Assembly (NCBI GenBank): GCA_019420065.1
Contig: JAHZHX010000031.1
Location: 1 to 14,487 of the forward strand
Length of the DNA: 14,487 bases
Direction of reading: 5' to 3'
Origin: Clostridiales bacterium
GTDB taxonomy: Bacteria > Bacillota > Clostridia > Christensenellales > Aristaeellaceae
Positions 13,265 through 14,487 of the stretch are shown in pieces. How positions within the stretch are numbered: the first letter of the stretch is position 1; the number at the start of each line of letters is the position of its first letter. Made by a program: the position numbers and the translations under genes. A model generated the notes under the pieces. It searched no databases, was not told the origin of the DNA, and was given only the letters and a program-made list of their open reading frames with translations.

Positions 13265-13514
13265 TGATATTTTCCTCCATTTTCTCAGTTCGTGCAGGTT
13301 CGAGCGTCGTCCATCGGGGGAGTGTAGCGTTTCCGTTACAGTGCCTGGGATGGGCAAGGCAGCTTGCTGATGGAAAAGCAAGTCAGGCGGAACGCTTGCG
13401 CGAAACGTTCAAGGGATTCACCTCTTTCTTATAGACTGGACGGGATTGCTGCGTTTTTGATTCTGTCTGCGCCATAGAGTGATGGATCAATTCCGTTGAT
13501 TCACAGACGAGGTG

Positions 13515-13541
13515 AAAAATGGAAAATAATTTCCCATTTTT
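13515..13541 (-). repeat. AT-rich hairpin in the leader
   Basis: AAAAATGG (13515-13522) pairs with CCATTTTT (13534-13541), and the stem continues inward with three A-T pairs and one wobble, leaving a 3-base loop. On either strand the stem ends in T5. It could act as a weak terminator or attenuator for the downstream secreted-protein genes. Confidence 0.55.
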
Positions 13542-13602
13542 ATCACTTCTGGAACTGCGGGCGTTGATGGATATTGCGGCGTTCAATGAAGGAAAATGGT
13601 AA
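13519..13602 (+). CDS. Possible 27-aa small protein
   Basis: An ATG with GAGGTG just upstream opens a 27-residue frame (MENNFPFLSLLELRALMDIA and seven more) ending at TAA 13600-13602. It is amphipathic and has no known match. Its start lies inside an inverted repeat, and the opposite strand is probably the transcribed leader, so it may be chance. Confidence 0.2.
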   Translation: MENNFPFLSLLELRALMDIAAFNEGKW

Positions 13603-13622
13603 TATTGAAAAGTCCTGCTTCC

Positions 13623-13651
13623 ATTATATCCCATGAGGATAGAATGCGCAA
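13623..13651 (-). promoter_or_regulatory. Promoter upstream of the secreted-protein genes
   Basis: On the minus strand: TTGCGC (13651-13646), 17 bases, perfect TATAAT (13628-13623). The next clear coding start downstream is at 13264, so the leader would be about 350 nt long. Confidence 0.65.
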
Positions 13652-13674
13652 GACGTTAAATGTAAATTATGGCA

Positions 13675-13702
13675 TAAAAAGAGAAAAATGCTATAAGAGC
13701 AT
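13675..13702 (-). terminator. Weak terminator after the membrane protein gene
   Basis: On the minus strand ATGCT (13702-13698) pairs with AGCAT (13692-13688), followed by T5, CTC and T5. The stem is only 5 bp but the T tract is long. It overlaps the stop codon of the membrane-protein gene. Confidence 0.4.
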
Positions 13703-14339
13703 GCTGCCGCTGGAGGATTGCCGGGAAATATCGGGAATCACATAACCGCCGTCTTGCAGCATTCTATCGGCGGCGATAATGACGCGGTCAAAAATGTCGG
13801 CTTCCGCGGGCAGCTTTACGCGCACGCCGTCTGTTGCTGATACTGAGGAGAGGCGGAAAACGCGGTACAGCGTATCGCCAAAGGGCGACGTTTCGCTGCG
13901 CAGCAGCCAGAGCCCCTCCTGGAGAAACGCCGAGGCCGGGGCGATGCAGCCATATTCGCTTTCGATATCCACGCGAAGCTGGCTCGGGATGCGTGGCTGC
14001 GGCCCGGCATGTTCAAAGAAAAAATGCAGGCCGTTCTCCCTCTCCTCCATGCCGCAATATTTCCACTGCCCCAGCCCCTCGGAAAACTGGCAGGGGACGC
14101 ACGTGACATAGTCCGGCAGCGCGTCGCAAAGGGCGTCCAGCGTCGTAACGCCGTCCTTTTCCGTAGCCTGGCATACCTGAAAAACACAGCTGCTTTTCAG
14201 CATGCCCGTCATGACCGGCGCGGTTTTCACCTGCGGCAGGCTGGCCGGATACCAACGCAGGGCATAGCATGTCGCCAGGATCATGAGCAGAAGATAGGCG
14301 GCCAGCCACGCGGCCCCCCCGTTTTTCAGAGCGATTCAC
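13691..14339 (-). pseudogene. Single-pass membrane protein gene with a frameshift in a G7 tract
   Basis: The best start is GTG 14339, with AAGGCGGTG a few bases upstream and only 12 bp after the permease stop. It gives the basic N-terminus VNRSEKRG, but after the seven-G tract (C7 at 14314-14320 on the plus strand) the frame goes wrong. Skipping one G joins it to AAWLAAYLLLMILATCYAL, a good membrane helix, and then to the rest of the frame down to TAG at 13691. The restored protein would be about 215 aa, with one helix near the N-terminus and a soluble domain outside. The next in-frame ATG (14284) would cut the helix and has no SD. I do not recognise the soluble domain. The position behind a sugar ABC permease suggests a link to that transporter. 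Confidence 0.6.
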
Positions 14340-14351
14340 GTTTACACCGCC

Positions 14352-14487
14352 TTACAGTTTATAATGTGACAATCCCTGCGCAATTTGATTTTCAAAAAAA
14401 CGATACAAAAAGAGCACCGGCAGCAGATAAAGAACAGCCGCGGCAAAGACAAGAGAGGCGTCCGGCACGGTCAAATTGTTCAGCGCC
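14352..14487 (-). CDS. Carbohydrate ABC transporter permease, C-terminal end (partial)
   Basis: The last 44 codons of a gene enter from the window edge and stop at TAA (14354-14352). They read NLTVPDASLVFAAAVLYLLP, then VLFLYRFFENQIAQGLS, the typical ending of MalG-like (CUT1) sugar permeases: the final transmembrane helix followed by a short 'F..QI.QGL' tail. The protein sits in the membrane and forms half of the import channel. Its partner genes are outside the window. Substrate unknown. Confidence 0.8.
   Translation of the reverse strand, partial: ALNNLTVPDASLVFAAAVLYLLPVLFLYRFFENQIAQGLSHYKL

Larger units (their letters stand above)
13265..13616 (-). other. Long 5' leader region, no assigned gene
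   Basis: If transcription starts at the promoter at 13623-13651, about 350 nt separate the start from the Cys/His repeat gene. I see short open frames but no convincing gene, and no known riboswitch that I recognise. An AGAGGTGA before a TTG at about 13416 could start a 9-residue leader peptide. An AT-rich hairpin lies at 13515-13541. Confidence 0.45.

Noticed and set aside
13383..13634. 83-aa minus-strand frame upstream of the Cys/His repeat gene
   Set aside because: Its start lies upstream of the -10 box at 13623-13628, it has no SD and no recognisable domain. At most a short leader peptide at its end is translated.

Overview
The window reads as chromosomal DNA of a GC-rich member of the Bacillota, most likely a gut-type Clostridia. 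The evidence is NrdR, DegV and DUF1836 family proteins, the rpsF-ssb-rpsR operon with a zinc-binding S18, strong purine-rich Shine-Dalgarno sites and sigma-A type promoters. The genus cannot be fixed from this sequence. Most genes are visibly GC-rich. The stretch from about 11.1 to 13.65 kb is visibly more AT-rich and may have a separate history.

Layout. (1) 1-60: the last codons of what looks like an IS30-family transposase, followed by a C10 homopolymer. (2) 92-3600, minus strand: a DUF1836 protein, a membrane-anchored NMT1/TauT-like binding protein and an MFS transporter form a tight operon, followed by nrdR with its own promoter. (3) 3669-5054, plus strand: degV and an overlapping small gene broken by a one-base frameshift, closed by a rho-independent terminator. 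(4) 5067-8226, plus strand: a three-gene operon of a VTC-domain (polyphosphate polymerase-like) protein, a four-helix DUF4956 membrane protein and a secreted or anchored CotH-like kinase. (5) 8227-8745: about 500 bases without a gene, packed with perfect inverted repeats and one duplicated 27-base hairpin. (6) 8746-9849, plus strand: an XRE-HTH/TPR-like regulator. (7) 9848-11098, minus strand: rpsF-ssb-rpsR with promoter, leader hairpin and terminator. (8) 11105-13651, minus strand: two secreted proteins, one a seven-unit Cys/His repeat protein behind a leader of about 350 nt, the other a beta-propeller-like protein fused to a shrunken solute-binding domain. (9) 13691-14487, minus strand: a frameshifted single-pass membrane protein gene directly behind the C-terminus of a sugar ABC permease.

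How the genes may work together. The most interesting unit is VTC-DUF4956-CotH. The three families recur as neighbours, but to my knowledge their joint function is not established. The VTC tunnel residues and the CotH kinase motifs are all visible. I infer a membrane-coupled system in which a polyphosphate-type product made inside the cell, or its phosphate, is passed through DUF4956 to a CotH-type kinase outside, where ATP is scarce. This is a hypothesis.

Two genes carry frameshifts at G homopolymers (near 4810 and 14314). Sequencing error is therefore as likely an explanation as real decay.
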